From: Promethearchaeota archaeon
GTDB taxonomy: Archaea > Asgardarchaeota > Lokiarchaeia > Helarchaeales > RDOG01
Length of the DNA stretch: 64,000 bases
Assembly: GCA_011365055.1 (NCBI GenBank)
Contig: RDOG01000005.1
Coordinates: 244,406 to 308,405, forward strand
Reading direction: 5' to 3'
Below are positions 1 through 8,617 of this stretch, in pieces. How positions within the stretch are numbered: the first letter of the stretch is position 1; the number at the start of each line of letters is the position of its first letter. The position numbers and the translations under genes were made by a program. The notes below the pieces were generated by a model, which saw nothing but the letters and a program-made list of their open reading frames with translations, ran no database searches and was not told where the DNA came from.

Positions 1-288
1 ATATATTTCTGTGAGCGTATCTAACCCATAAAATTTGATCAAAATAAATTCATAATTTAAAATTTCATCAGATAGAATAAAATTTGTTTCATATGCCCAA
101 TTAGATTCATATACCCAACTAATTTGGTTTTCATTCTCACCATAAAACGGATCTTCGATTATCTCATTATTAATTAATGCTTCAAAAACAGTGGTCGGTA
201 TCTTAACATCAAGTTCAATGTTTTTTTTTCCTTGATAATGCGATTCGTGTCTTAATTTCCAATTATCAATGAGTTTAATTTTTTTCAT
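1..288 (-). CDS. Beta-mannosidase (glycoside hydrolase family 2), N-terminal part, cut by window edge
   Basis: The reading frame opens with ATG at 288 and runs 96 codons without a stop to the left edge. The translation has the typical start of GH2 beta-mannosidases: a WKLRH strand, a short linker, then a stretch with IPTTVFEALINN, EDPFYGENE and WVYESNWAYET, followed by LIKFYGLDTLTEIY. In the family this is the sugar-binding jelly-roll domain, and the DPFYG and W-x-YE elements are strongly conserved there. The catalytic TIM barrel would lie outside the window. The enzyme would remove beta-mannose from oligosaccharides or N-glycans. No signal peptide is visible, so a cytoplasmic location is likely. 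The family call is made from motif recognition only. Confidence 0.8.
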   Translation of the reverse strand, partial: MKKIKLIDNWKLRHESHYQGKKNIELDVKIPTTVFEALINNEIIEDPFYGENENQISWVYESNWAYETNFILSDEILNYEFILIKFYGLDTLTEIY

Positions 289-389
289 TTAAATAATCCT
301 TTACATGTAACTCCTTATAAAAAAATGCATTTGTGAAAATCAATAGTTTGAAAAAAAATGAAATTGATAGTATTAATTTCTATTTAAGT

Positions 390-1165
390 CTAAATTTCTG
401 CTTGTTTTTTTCTCCTGAAAAGATAGCGCGACATTAGTCCTACTAGTGCCATTGTGATGAATGCAAATTCAAATCCAGGAATTGGAGGAGTTGTTGTTGT
501 CCAGCTATTTGAAATCATTGTGCTTTCTGACACCAATACACAAGATTAATTGGTCGGAAACAACGTATAAACCTGAGATGTTGCTATTACATACTTTGTG
601 GGATCCAAAATAAACACTTTTTTTATTGAAGTAATGTTAGTACCATTACCATCAGCGGTTCCGTTCCAATAAGTGAATGTCAAGCCAACTTTTGAAGAAC
701 AATTTGGAGCCATTCCAATTGGTCCATAAAGCATATGATATAGTGAAAAAATGGATAAGTTAAATACTGTTAGATTTGTGCATGAGATACCGCCTGAATA
801 ATAACCTCCATATGGAGCTAAAGTGGGTTCAGTAGTGTTATAGATAGCCATATTAGTTTCATCCATAAGTTTTATAAAAGTAGGATATGTTTTATTCGCA
901 ACCCAAGCAGTGCAAAAGGCAGCATCACCCCATACAGTTAATGACAGATATGGTATTATTGTGAATTATTAAGAGTTGTGACTACTATTTTTGTCATGTT
1001 TCCTAAGGATTGCCCAGGATTAGTGCTGTAAATTGTTTTCGTAACCCACCATTCACCAGCTCTAACGAGATACGTATTTGTAAGAGCAGCTTTAACTAGA
1101 GCAATTGTCATAATACCGAGTGCGAAGAAAAAAACAAAAAAAAGATTTAAGTTCTTAAAAATTTT
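390..1165 (-). pseudogene. Decayed surface/secreted protein with C-terminal sorting signal
   Basis: Three pieces on the minus strand read as one broken protein. The first, from about 1165 to 956, has a transmembrane segment (FFALGIMTIALVKAAL) and an extracellular-looking start with GEWWVTKTIYSTNPGQ. It ends at TAA 956-958. The second piece continues in another frame from 965 to a TAA at 546-548 and is rich in N-x-S/T sites. Past that TAA, in the same frame, comes a Thr/Pro linker, PGFEFAFITMALVGL, a hydrophobic helix and a closing RRKK cluster, with stop at 390-392. The last part looks like an archaeal PGF-CTERM-type sorting tail. The lesions are a frameshift near 956-968, one in-frame stop, and no clear start codon. 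The VWGDAAF segment faintly recalls oligosaccharyltransferase-like proteins, but not enough for a name. Confidence 0.6.
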
Positions 1166-1186
1166 GTAATAATAACAAGGATCATC

Positions 1187-1456
1187 TCAGGTTTTTGTTT
1201 TAGTATGAGTTGGTGTCTTTTTTAAAACTGGATCACACTTTAATTGTTCTAGATCAAATCCAATATTTATTAAATCATCTTCTATTTCATCATATATTTC
1301 CTTATATGTAGAATAGAGCTTTTTATCTTGTCCAATGGTCATAATAATATTTCTTAGTTTATCGTAAACTGCCTTGTCTGCTCCAAACTTAGTTTGCTTT
1401 ATTAGAAACCTTATTTCATCAACTACTTTAGTTTTATTATTAAAATCTAAACTCAA
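1187..1456 (-). CDS. Small hypothetical protein (89 aa)
   Basis: This short charged, mostly helical protein has no recognised domain. The start is a TTG at 1456 preceded by a strong ribosome-binding site (GGAGGTGG, complement of 1461-1468), which supports real translation. It ends in a Thr/Lys-rich tail at a TGA at 1187-1189. Beyond that TGA the same frame stays open and enters the transmembrane segment of the decayed surface-protein gene. It could therefore be the cytoplasmic N-terminus of the same broken gene rather than a separate protein. The sequence alone does not decide between these. Confidence 0.45.
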   Translation of the reverse strand: MSLDFNNKTKVVDEIRFLIKQTKFGADKAVYDKLRNIIMTIGQDKKLYSTYKEIYDEIEDDLINIGFDLEQLKCDPVLKKTPTHTKTKT

Positions 1457-1804
1457 ATAACCACCTCCACTCCTTTTAATTGATTGAATTCAAGTAAATA
1501 GATATTTTGTTTATGTTTTTATGATTTCTAAAAATGGATTTATAACAAGAATTAATGATCTTTGTTTAACTGTTGATAGTTAACTCATAAATCAAAGAAA
1601 TAAATGATAGTAATTAAAAAATTTAAAATTAAAACAATACTACTGATTTTGAGATTTAGCACCAATTGAGATTAATGGAATAAAAATTAAACAATCACAA
1701 AAAATTTCTTGAAATTAATCATAAAATTAATTAGAAATATTCCAACAAAATTATTGAAAGATTTCATTAAATTTATAGAAAAAATAATTTCAAGGGGAAA
1801 TTAA
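1457..1804. other. Intergenic region, no gene seen
   Basis: This is AT-rich spacer between two divergent transcription units. It holds the ribosome-binding site of the minus-strand gene at its left end. A GGGG-type ribosome-binding site (AAGGGGAAATTA) sits just before the plus-strand start at 1805. No RNA gene or remnant coding sequence was recognised. Confidence 0.5.
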
Positions 1805-2218
1805 ATGAGTATTATAGAAAAGTATTTAGAGAAATTTATTTCTAGTATTGATTTTCTGTTTAAACAAATACAAAGTTCGGGTCTTTCTGAAACATTAGAA
1901 AAAATTCCAGTTGAAATATTTGATCTTAACTTTCATTTTAACATTAAAGTCATTAATGGTGAGATTAAAGAGGAGTTTAATTTATCTATAACTCAAGAAA
2001 TCTCAAAATTGAGTAAGAATCATCCTACAGTAGTTGGATTTTCAATTATTGGAACTGAAAAAATCTGGTTAGAGGTATTTGAAGGAAATAAGAGTTTAAT
2101 GGCAGAAATTATAGAGGGAAAATTGAAAATTTCAAATATCCGAGCGAATTGGTTAAAAATAACGTTATTATCCAATTTATTAGCAAATTTAATTTCAATC
2201 AAATTATTAAAAATTTAG
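1805..2218 (+). CDS. SCP2 sterol-carrier-like protein
   Basis: This 137-residue soluble protein's second half follows the SCP2-fold pattern: GTEKIWLEVFEGNKS, then an alternating segment with EGKLKISNI, then a hydrophobic C-terminal helix (LLSNLLANLISIKLL). SCP2-like proteins bind lipids or acyl chains in a hydrophobic tunnel. The start ATG is preceded by AAGGGGAAATTA. Its stop (TAG 2216-2218) touches the ribosome-binding site of the next gene, so it is probably co-transcribed and translationally linked with the MmgE/PrpD gene. The match is by pattern only and a remote homology search could change it. A lipid or acyl-CoA ligand is an inference from the fold. Confidence 0.5.
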   Translation: MSIIEKYLEKFISSIDFLFKQIQSSGLSETLEKIPVEIFDLNFHFNIKVINGEIKEEFNLSITQEISKLSKNHPTVVGFSIIGTEKIWLEVFEGNKSLMAEIIEGKLKISNIRANWLKITLLSNLLANLISIKLLKI

Positions 2219-2230
2219 GGAGGGATTAGC

Positions 2231-3697
2231 ATGGTTACACTAAGTCAAGAATTAGCGAGATTTATAGTAAAGACTAATTATGATAATATTCCAAAAAAGG
2301 TTATCAATCTTGCAAAAGATCAAGTCATCAGCGTATTAGGCTCCATATATGCAGGTTCAAAAGTAAAGGGATGTAAGATAATTAAGAAGACGGTGCTAGA
2401 AGATTTTGGCTCTAGAGAAGGGGTTTATACAATTATACCTAGTGGTGAAAAGGTTTCGTTAAATGAATCAATTATGGTTAATCAAGGAAATGCAATAGCT
2501 CTTGATTATGATGATTATTTAACAATGGCTCATACAGGTGTCTCTACGATTCCCATGTCATTAACTTTGAGTGAGCACACTAAATTATCTGGTAAAGAGT
2601 TTCTCACTGCAATAATCATTGGAAACGAAGTCACCGGACGTGTAGGGGCATCGATCTTGATTGGTCCATCGAATGGACAGCTTTGGAGTTATGTTCATTT
2701 GGCTTCATCATGTGCGATAACGAGTAAAGTACTTGGCTTAAATGAAGAACAAATAGCAAATGCATTTGGTATCGCCATGTATGTTAATACACATGCACTA
2801 TATCGTGGATTTATGGGACCCATGGCTAAACTTCTAACGAGTTCTGCTCCATCAAAATTGGGAATGGAAGCTGTTTTTTTAGCGAGAAATGGTTTTACAG
2901 GCGCTTTAGACATTTTCGAGTCACCAATAGGGTGGTGTAATTTTACTGCCGATATCCCAATACCCTCTTTTATTAAAAGTAAGTTAGGAGAAGCTTGGGT
3001 AACGGAAACCATTTCTTTTAAGATGGTCCCAGGCTGTGCTTATGTATCACCCATTGCAGATTGTATAAATAAGATTTTTAAAAAAGAACCAAATTTGAAC
3101 TACAAGGATATTAAAAAAATTAATGTTCATGCGTCCTTATTAATGGCAGCAATGGACGATTTGTCACGCCCATTCACGAATCTCGAAGAATTAAAAAGAA
3201 CTCAAAGTCATATAGCACTTAATTTCTACATACCTTATAACGTAGCAGTAATGTTAATAGATAAAAGATTAACTCCTGAGCAATTAAAAGAAGATCGCAT
3301 GTTAGATCCCGAAGTTCATGAACTTGCTAAAAAAGTTAAAACTATCTCAGATCTTGGGGCAACTCGAGACACGTTAAATTTAGTTAGTTCTCTTGATATA
3401 AAAATTCAAGATGAAGAATTGCAAGCAAATTTTAAGAAAGATCAAATGGAAAAATTAGACATGAGTTTTGGGGCACGTATGGTCATTGAAATGAATGATG
3501 GCAAAAAATATTCCGCACGGGTAAAAAGTCCGTCTGGATCACCTGGTAATCGCACCCCAATTGAACCAAAACTCATACAAGAAGCGACTTATATTGGCAT
3601 GAGTGAATCAAAAATTAAAGAAATTATAAATTTAATTAGGAATATTGAAAATATAGATGATATTGGAAAGAAATTTATTCCAAATATTTGTTTGTAA
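2231..3697 (+). CDS. MmgE/PrpD family protein
   Basis: A 488-residue member of the MmgE/PrpD family, which includes 2-methylcitrate dehydratase, cis-aconitate decarboxylase and iminodisuccinate epimerase. The all-helical N-terminal domain carries the family landmarks ALDYDDYLTMAHTG, NEVTGRVGASI and GFMGPMAKL. The C-terminal lid includes KMVPGCAYVSPIADCI and NDGKKYSARVKSPSGSPGNRTP. The start ATG follows a strong GGGAGGG site overlapping the end of the upstream SCP2-like gene. No other propionate-pathway gene (methylcitrate synthase or lyase) lies in the window, so the substrate cannot be assigned. The length is normal for the family and no lesion is seen. Confidence 0.88.
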   Translation: MVTLSQELARFIVKTNYDNIPKKVINLAKDQVISVLGSIYAGSKVKGCKIIKKTVLEDFGSREGVYTIIPSGEKVSLNESIMVNQGNAIALDYDDYLTMAHTGVSTIPMSLTLSEHTKLSGKEFLTAIIIGNEVTGRVGASILIGPSNGQLWSYVHLASSCAITSKVLGLNEEQIANAFGIAMYVNTHALYRGFMGPMAKLLTSSAPSKLGMEAVFLARNGFTGALDIFESPIGWCNFTADIPIPSFIKSKLGEAWVTETISFKMVPGCAYVSPIADCINKIFKKEPNLNYKDIKKINVHASLLMAAMDDLSRPFTNLEELKRTQSHIALNFYIPYNVAVMLIDKRLTPEQLKEDRMLDPEVHELAKKVKTISDLGATRDTLNLVSSLDIKIQDEELQANFKKDQMEKLDMSFGARMVIEMNDGKKYSARVKSPSGSPGNRTPIEPKLIQEATYIGMSESKIKEIINLIRNIENIDDIGKKFIPNICL

Positions 3698-3709
3698 TGA
3701 GGTGAAAAA

Positions 3710-4225
3710 ATGAGTGCTGGTAGAGATTTAAGTATTTTATCTGGAGTTTTAGTATTAATAGCTACCTTTCTATTTTCATGGTTTATAGTGACTGATGGTG
3801 CAAACACTTATTATGCTTGGGGCGTTTCTTTAGTAATGAACATTCCGAATCTATTTTTGAATGCAGAGACTTTGGCTGCCACGTATGGAATACACGTTAT
3901 AGGAATCTATCTCTTGGCTGTATTGTTTATATTGTTGATCATATCAAGTATTTTCTTATTCGTTGGCGCTAGTTTTAGTGGATCCACAGTCATAGGAATT
4001 ATAGCTCCATTGACGTTAGTGGTTCTAGTCTTATTAGGATCTTTGGGAGCGGTTCCACAGATGTTTAACTACCTATTTGCATCATGGAATGGTATTATAA
4101 TCATTCCAGGACTATTACCTCTTCATTTCAATCTAGGGATAATGTCAATAGGTATGTGGATCATGCTTGCTGGAGGCATTATAGGTATCGTTAGTGTAGC
4201 ATTTGGTCGAGAAAAAAATGACTGA
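3710..4225 (+). CDS. Four-helix membrane protein, unknown function
   Basis: This 171-residue protein has about four hydrophobic helices: residues near 8-27, 60-90, 94-115 and 143-165. It ends in a short charged tail (GREKND). A ribosome-binding site (GAGGTG) lies seven bases before the ATG, 12 bases after the MmgE/PrpD stop, so it belongs to the same transcription unit. I do not recognise a family. The pattern would suit a small integral membrane protein of the cytoplasmic membrane. No catalytic motif or metal site is visible. Confidence 0.7.
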   Translation: MSAGRDLSILSGVLVLIATFLFSWFIVTDGANTYYAWGVSLVMNIPNLFLNAETLAATYGIHVIGIYLLAVLFILLIISSIFLFVGASFSGSTVIGIIAPLTLVVLVLLGSLGAVPQMFNYLFASWNGIIIIPGLLPLHFNLGIMSIGMWIMLAGGIIGIVSVAFGREKND

Positions 4226-4250
4226 TTATTTAAGGTGAAGGTGAGATTAG

Positions 4251-4571
4251 ATGGGAAAGAAAAAAGGACAAAAAGGACTTAAAAAAGATAAGCCAAAAGG
4301 TAATCAAATTAGGGCTAGTCATATATTAGTTGAGAAGTTAAGCGAAGCTCAAAATATTTTAGAAGATTTAGAATCGGGGGTTAGTTTTAATAAACTCGCT
4401 CAGGAACATTCATCATGCCCTTCTAAAAAGAGAGGAGGAGATTTAGGTTTCTTCGGAAAAGGAGAAATGGCACCTGAATTTGAAAGAGCAGCCTATGCAT
4501 TAAATGTTGGAGAACTATCAAAACCTGTAAAAACTCAATTCGGTTACCATATAATTAAAAGAACTGGTTGA
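4251..4571 (+). CDS. Parvulin-type peptidyl-prolyl isomerase
   Basis: A single-domain parvulin of 106 residues. After a Lys/Gly-rich N-terminus (residues 1-19) come the family motifs RASHILVEK (21-29), GGDLGFFGKGEMAPEF (62-77) and FGYHII (97-102). Parvulins catalyse cis-trans isomerisation of peptidyl-prolyl bonds and help protein folding. There is no signal peptide, so it is cytoplasmic, unlike bacterial PpiC/SurA proteins. The basic N-terminus resembles that of small eukaryotic and archaeal parvulins. The gene follows the membrane protein by 25 bases, with AAGGTGA as ribosome-binding site, and sits seven bases before the oxidoreductase gamma subunit. Confidence 0.92.
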   Translation: MGKKKGQKGLKKDKPKGNQIRASHILVEKLSEAQNILEDLESGVSFNKLAQEHSSCPSKKRGGDLGFFGKGEMAPEFERAAYALNVGELSKPVKTQFGYHIIKRTG

Positions 4572-4578
4572 ATTTTTA

Positions 4579-5109
4579 ATGAAATTAGAAATTCGGTTTG
4601 GTGGATTTGGGGGGCAAGGCGTTATTCTTGCATCAGTATTGTTAGGAAAAGCAGTAATTCTAGAAGGAAAAAATGCAATTCAAAACGAAGTATATGGTCC
4701 TGAAAAACGCGGATCTCTCTTAAGGAGTGATATTATTATTTCAGATGGTGAAGAAATCAATTATGCAATAATTAACAAAGCCGATGTTTTGGTTGCTTTT
4801 TCAGAAAAAGCTATAGAGGATAATGAAGCCAATATCAAGGTTCAAGGTACCATAATAATTGATTCTCAAGTAGTAAATCCAAAAATACTGACAAGAAATG
4901 ATATAATTCTTCAAGATATACCAGCTTTGGATCTTGCCGAAAAGATAGGAAATAAATTGGTGTACAATGTTATTTTTTTAGGATACTTATGTAAATTAAA
5001 AAAAATTGTACAGCTCGAATCACTTTATGCAGTTTTAGAAAAAACCGTGAAGAGAAAATATTTTGAAATAAATAAAAAAGGTATTGAAGAAGGATATAAT
5101 TATCATTAA
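4579..5109 (+). CDS. 2-oxoacid:ferredoxin oxidoreductase, gamma subunit
   Basis: This 176-residue protein matches the gamma (catalytic gamma/C) subunit of pyruvate, 2-oxoglutarate or 2-oxoisovalerate ferredoxin oxidoreductases. The signature FGGFGGQGV (7-15) is followed by NEVYGPEKRGSLLRSD, which forms part of the dimer contact and CoA/TPP region. These enzymes oxidatively decarboxylate 2-oxoacids to acyl-CoA and reduce ferredoxin. The alpha, beta and delta subunits are not next to it, which is unusual for this operon type. The partner genes must lie elsewhere, or the subunit has been reused. The residue pattern (GPEKRGS) fits the KorC-like branch, but the substrate is not certain. Confidence 0.85.
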   Translation: MKLEIRFGGFGGQGVILASVLLGKAVILEGKNAIQNEVYGPEKRGSLLRSDIIISDGEEINYAIINKADVLVAFSEKAIEDNEANIKVQGTIIIDSQVVNPKILTRNDIILQDIPALDLAEKIGNKLVYNVIFLGYLCKLKKIVQLESLYAVLEKTVKRKYFEINKKGIEEGYNYH

Positions 5110-5127
5110 ATAACTTAGGTGGTACGA

Positions 5128-5844
5128 ATGAATAGAAGAATGGATCAAGATTATTTAACCTATCAAGATGAAGGATTTGCAAGTAAAGCTCAACAAGAGT
5201 TCTGGAATAAAAGTATTCCTGTTTTAATTATAGGATTTGCCATATGGGGCGTAACTAGCTTTATATTTTCAGAATATGGATTGACCATGGACATAGGAGT
5301 TTCTATTCTTCTAATGATTATTTATATTCCTGTCTGGATCGCAACAATATTGCTTGCACACTATAGAAAAAATGCCTATTCGATGATATCATTTTTTATA
5401 GCAACATTTATTACTGGATTGGTAACAGCACCGTTATTTGGTTATTTAATTTATTTTGTTGGAGTTACCGAAACAGCTAAACTATTTTTAATTTCAACTA
5501 CCATTTCAGCATCAAGTTTAACTGGTTGCTATGTTATCGGATGGATCGCACGGAAAAAGAATTATGGTACAAAACCTTGGGGATTATTTTTATTTGGTGC
5601 TTTGATTCTATTTTTAATTCTTGAACCAATCGTATTCATCGTTGTAGGAAGCTTTAATCTATTTTATTTTATATTCAGTTTATTAATGATTGGCTGGATG
5701 TATGCTTGTGGTATTTGGTATGGCTTGTTATTAGAGGATGAAATGAAAGCAGATGCTTGGATGTATTTTGTACTTGGATATTTTCTTACCTTAATTAATA
5801 TAATTGTTAGACTCATGAGAATCTTTGCTATTTCTAATAGATAA
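5128..5844 (+). CDS. Seven-helix membrane protein, Bax inhibitor-1-like
   Basis: A protein of about 238 residues with seven hydrophobic segments. The second half follows the BI-1/YbhL pattern: a helix containing FFIATFITGLVTAPLFG, then ISTTISASSLTGCYVIGW, a Lys-rich loop, two long helices, and a last helix with INIIVRLMRIF, where BI-1 proteins have their conserved D-x-(I/L)-x-LF-x-x-(L/I)LR(I/L). BI-1 family proteins are calcium-leak or stress-related membrane proteins. I chose ATG 5128 because AGGTGG lies at the right distance before it; a GTG at 5119 overlaps that site. The family assignment is moderate, since the conserved Asp of the last helix is not obvious. Confidence 0.5.
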   Translation: MNRRMDQDYLTYQDEGFASKAQQEFWNKSIPVLIIGFAIWGVTSFIFSEYGLTMDIGVSILLMIIYIPVWIATILLAHYRKNAYSMISFFIATFITGLVTAPLFGYLIYFVGVTETAKLFLISTTISASSLTGCYVIGWIARKKNYGTKPWGLFLFGALILFLILEPIVFIVVGSFNLFYFIFSLLMIGWMYACGIWYGLLLEDEMKADAWMYFVLGYFLTLINIIVRLMRIFAISNR

Positions 5845-5880
5845 TGGAAGATATCCGAAAAAATTCATTTTTTTTAATTT

Positions 5881-6360
5881 CTACATTTCTTTGATAAGTT
5901 TTCTCAGAACTTCTTCTCCTGGAAATCCAACCATAACTCCGTCTTTTATAAGAAATCGGTTAAGAGTGACTTTATAATTTGATAAATCTTCTATCAATGA
6001 CCCATCTTTCGAAAGATTTACATCAAGTTGACCCTGCGTTGCTCTTTTAAAAAATTCTTTTAAGGTTAATTCTTGAGAATCACCAGGAACATCACCTATT
6101 CTCTTCCCATCCTTGAAAAATATCAGCGTTGGGATAGCTTGAATGCAATGATTCTCTGCGAGTGGTCTATTCTTATCTAAATCTTCTTGTACTAATGAAA
6201 TTTCACCTTCTTTCTCTAATGTATGTAAAATTGGACCAATTGTTTTGCAAGGACCACACCATTCAGTGAAAATATCTAATACTGCTTTCCCTTTCAAAGG
6301 AATTTCAATTCCAAGGGCTTTTAAATCCTCCACGGTTGGTGGAATAACTTCACGGCTCAT
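5881..6360 (-). CDS. Thioredoxin domain protein
   Basis: A 159-residue protein with the thioredoxin active site WCGPC at 34-38 and the cis-proline segment QAIPTLIFFKDG near 75-86. It has an N-terminal extension of about 20 residues and, after the thioredoxin fold (to about residue 108), a further 50-residue tail that is not part of classical thioredoxin. There is no signal peptide, so it is probably a cytoplasmic thiol-disulfide oxidoreductase. It stands alone on the minus strand, convergent with the preceding membrane-protein gene. The tail may add a substrate- or partner-binding element; I see no known motif in it. Confidence 0.9.
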   Translation of the reverse strand: MSREVIPPTVEDLKALGIEIPLKGKAVLDIFTEWCGPCKTIGPILHTLEKEGEISLVQEDLDKNRPLAENHCIQAIPTLIFFKDGKRIGDVPGDSQELTLKEFFKRATQGQLDVNLSKDGSLIEDLSNYKVTLNRFLIKDGVMVGFPGEEVLRKLIKEM

Positions 6361-6515
6361 TGTTTTTCAATTCTTTTTGTTTTGTTATCCATAGAAAATC
6401 TCTTCTATTTAAAGTTCCTTTCATATTCAATATTATAGAACATTAAAATATAATAGTGAATGCCTAAATCATCATCTTTTTAATAATTTTTTAACAACTC
6501 AATTTAGTGTGTCTT

Positions 6516-7163
6516 ATGGGAAAGAAAGATATCGAATCTACGAAAGAATTTATCTTGAATAAATTTTTATATTCGGGAGAAAACATACTATGGGAAGAGA
6601 GGCCAGGTGCTGGATCTCAAGAAAGGTTTTTTAAGAAGATATTTTATATAAGTTTCATTGTTGGGTTTGTGATATTTTTAATTGGTTTGATATTGATGTT
6701 TGTTTTAATGTTAGGACAAGTTGGAGCTCAAATTAAAATTGAAGAAAGTCCAGCATTTTATGGGATCGAAGTTGCTCTTTTTGGAGGATTCCTTTCAGTT
6801 TTCTCTATTTTATTTAATAAATTTATTTTTCAATTATCGAATAATCATTATTTTATTACTGATAAAAGGATAATTAGGATAGATTATGCATCAAACCTTG
6901 ATGAAGATGACGATGAAGATTATGTTTACATGGTTTTTTATGAAAATGTCGAAAAAATTTCAATAAATCCTCCTATTCAACAAAAAAAACTAAAACGATC
7001 TATACAATTTTATTCTAATAATATAATTAAACAAAGAATTCAAGATAAAAAAATAAGACCAGCAATAATGAAAAAAAATAATATAGAATTTAAAAAAATT
7101 AGGGATTGGTATAAATTATTGTCAATTTTAGTGAATTATTTAGATGAAAAATTAGAAAATTAA
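6516..7163 (+). CDS. Membrane protein with bacterial-PH-like domain
   Basis: A 215-residue protein. It opens with a short cytoplasmic stretch containing GENILWEERPG, the usual lead-in of bPH2/YdbT-like proteins, then two transmembrane helices (about 45-75 and 90-108). After them comes a soluble part beginning NHYFITDKRIIRIDY, a typical first strand pair of PH-like domains, followed by an acidic DEDDDEDY stretch and a basic C-terminus. Such proteins are membrane-anchored and of unknown role. I prefer ATG 6516; an in-frame GTG lies at 6507 and neither has a clear ribosome-binding site. It is monocistronic, with a long downstream spacer. Confidence 0.6.
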   Translation: MGKKDIESTKEFILNKFLYSGENILWEERPGAGSQERFFKKIFYISFIVGFVIFLIGLILMFVLMLGQVGAQIKIEESPAFYGIEVALFGGFLSVFSILFNKFIFQLSNNHYFITDKRIIRIDYASNLDEDDDEDYVYMVFYENVEKISINPPIQQKKLKRSIQFYSNNIIKQRIQDKKIRPAIMKKNNIEFKKIRDWYKLLSILVNYLDEKLEN

Positions 7164-7603
7164 AAAATAAGTTAATCGGAGAAAATAATAATCTCATTAT
7201 TTTAGGATTTTAACCAAGATTTTTCTACTACTCACCCCATCAGGTTTTATGTTTCTATTATGTTCTCTTACTATACATATAGAGATCAGTTTAGATACAA
7301 CATTAATATTTGCACTTTTTTGAGAAACTAGTATATTTAAACTAAAAATTATTAGAGAATTCTTCAAAACAAATTAACCAAGGATTTGAATAATAAATAC
7401 TAGTTTTTTTGCTCGGAGTGCTTATTTTTTGTTGAATTAATTTTTATTATTTGTCATTCGTTATAATTGAGATTTTGAATCTAATTATTTTTATAATGGC
7501 TTTGATATTGGGATATTTGTAACTTCGAATTTATTTTGTAGTTTTATTATTTTCATATACTTTGTTTTTATTTTTAGAAGTGTTTCTAAAATGGGGACTT
7601 ATA
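7164..7603. other. Intergenic region, no gene seen
   Basis: About 440 bases of AT-rich sequence between two plus-strand genes. No open frame with coding character, RNA gene, or perfect repeat was found. Several T-tracts could end the upstream transcript. Confidence 0.5.
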
Positions 7604-8566
7604 ATGAAAGAATTAGAAGAATTAGATAAGGAAGTTGAACAGATAAGAACGAATAATGTTATGGGGGCAGATTTTTTATCTAATTGGGCAATTGAATTAA
7701 TCAAAAAATACATTTTGATTAAAAAAGAAATACCAAAACAAAAATTTTATAATGAATTAAAAGATTTTTCTATAAAGCTTATTAATACACGTCCAAGCAT
7801 GGCTCCTTTTTTCTCAAAAATTAGTTATTTTTTATATGAAATTAATGAATTAGGGAAAAAAGACATTAATTTTACAGAATTCCTTATTGGGATTACTAGT
7901 ATTCACAAAAATATGAAAAAAATTGACGATGCTGCCCAAAATAAAATTAATAAAATTATTTTAGATAAGGTTCCGGATAATAGTGTTGTCCTGACACATT
8001 CTTATAGCTCAATTACGACCAATGCTTTGAAATATTTAGTAAAAAATAGAAAAAATATAGAATTTATTGTCACGGAATCAAGACCAATAAATGAAGGGCG
8101 TCTTGTTGTGAAAGAGCTTATCAATTATGCCCCTATTACCTACATACTTGATTCTGCAATAGGTTATTGTATGAAACAAAAAAAAGTGAATTTCATTCTA
8201 CTAGGGGCAGATACTGTAACTATTGATGGTGATTTAATTAATAAAGTTGGTACGTATCCTTTAGCAGTATTAGCGAGAGATTTGAAAAGTCCCATCTATT
8301 CATTATGTAATAAATGGAAGTTTAATGTTAGAGAATTTGTTGATAAAAAAATAATAATTGAATCAAGACCTTCAAGTGAGGTTTGGACACCAAATTTGAA
8401 AGAATCAAAGAACTTAACTATTAAAAATTATTACTTTGATATCACGCCAGGTAATTTAATAACATCTTATATTACTGGTTCGGGTGAAATTCAACCAGAA
8501 AAAATCAAAGAAATAATTCATGATAAATTTCCAGTTGAATGGATCAAAGATAATTTTAAATTTTAA
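7604..8566 (+). CDS. eIF-2B alpha/beta/delta-like (IF2B) family protein
   Basis: This 320-residue protein belongs to the IF2B superfamily, which includes eIF2B regulatory subunits, ribose-1,5-bisphosphate isomerase and methylthioribose-1-phosphate isomerase. An N-terminal helical region is followed by the Rossmann-like half, with SVVLTHSYSSITTNALKY, FIVTESRPINEGRLV, YILDSAIGYCMKQKKVN and ILLGADTVTIDGDLINKVGT, all family landmarks. In archaea most such proteins are the AMP-pathway isomerase (R15P isomerase) or eIF2B-like proteins; the sequence does not decide. The upstream in-frame extension (from 7562) is hydrophobic and AT-rich, so I start at ATG 7604. The next gene follows after about 50 bases on the same strand. 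Confidence 0.8.
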   Translation: MKELEELDKEVEQIRTNNVMGADFLSNWAIELIKKYILIKKEIPKQKFYNELKDFSIKLINTRPSMAPFFSKISYFLYEINELGKKDINFTEFLIGITSIHKNMKKIDDAAQNKINKIILDKVPDNSVVLTHSYSSITTNALKYLVKNRKNIEFIVTESRPINEGRLVVKELINYAPITYILDSAIGYCMKQKKVNFILLGADTVTIDGDLINKVGTYPLAVLARDLKSPIYSLCNKWKFNVREFVDKKIIIESRPSSEVWTPNLKESKNLTIKNYYFDITPGNLITSYITGSGEIQPEKIKEIIHDKFPVEWIKDNFKF

Positions 8567-8617
8567 TAAGAATAATTTAATAAAAACACATGATAAAAAA
8601 TTATTTTTGGTGAGAAA

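Noticed and set aside
390..1165. Oligosaccharyltransferase (STT3/AglB) fragment
   Set aside because: The VWGDAAFCTAW region only vaguely resembles the WWDYG region, and no DXD or multi-helix part is present. The sorting tail is not an STT3 feature.
1187..1189. TGA as selenocysteine
   Set aside because: No SECIS-like hairpin, no Cys-position homologue and no Sec genes were seen. A simple stop or broken gene explains it better.
7164..7603. Possible small open frames in the spacer
   Set aside because: All frames are short, broken by stops and lack a ribosome-binding site.
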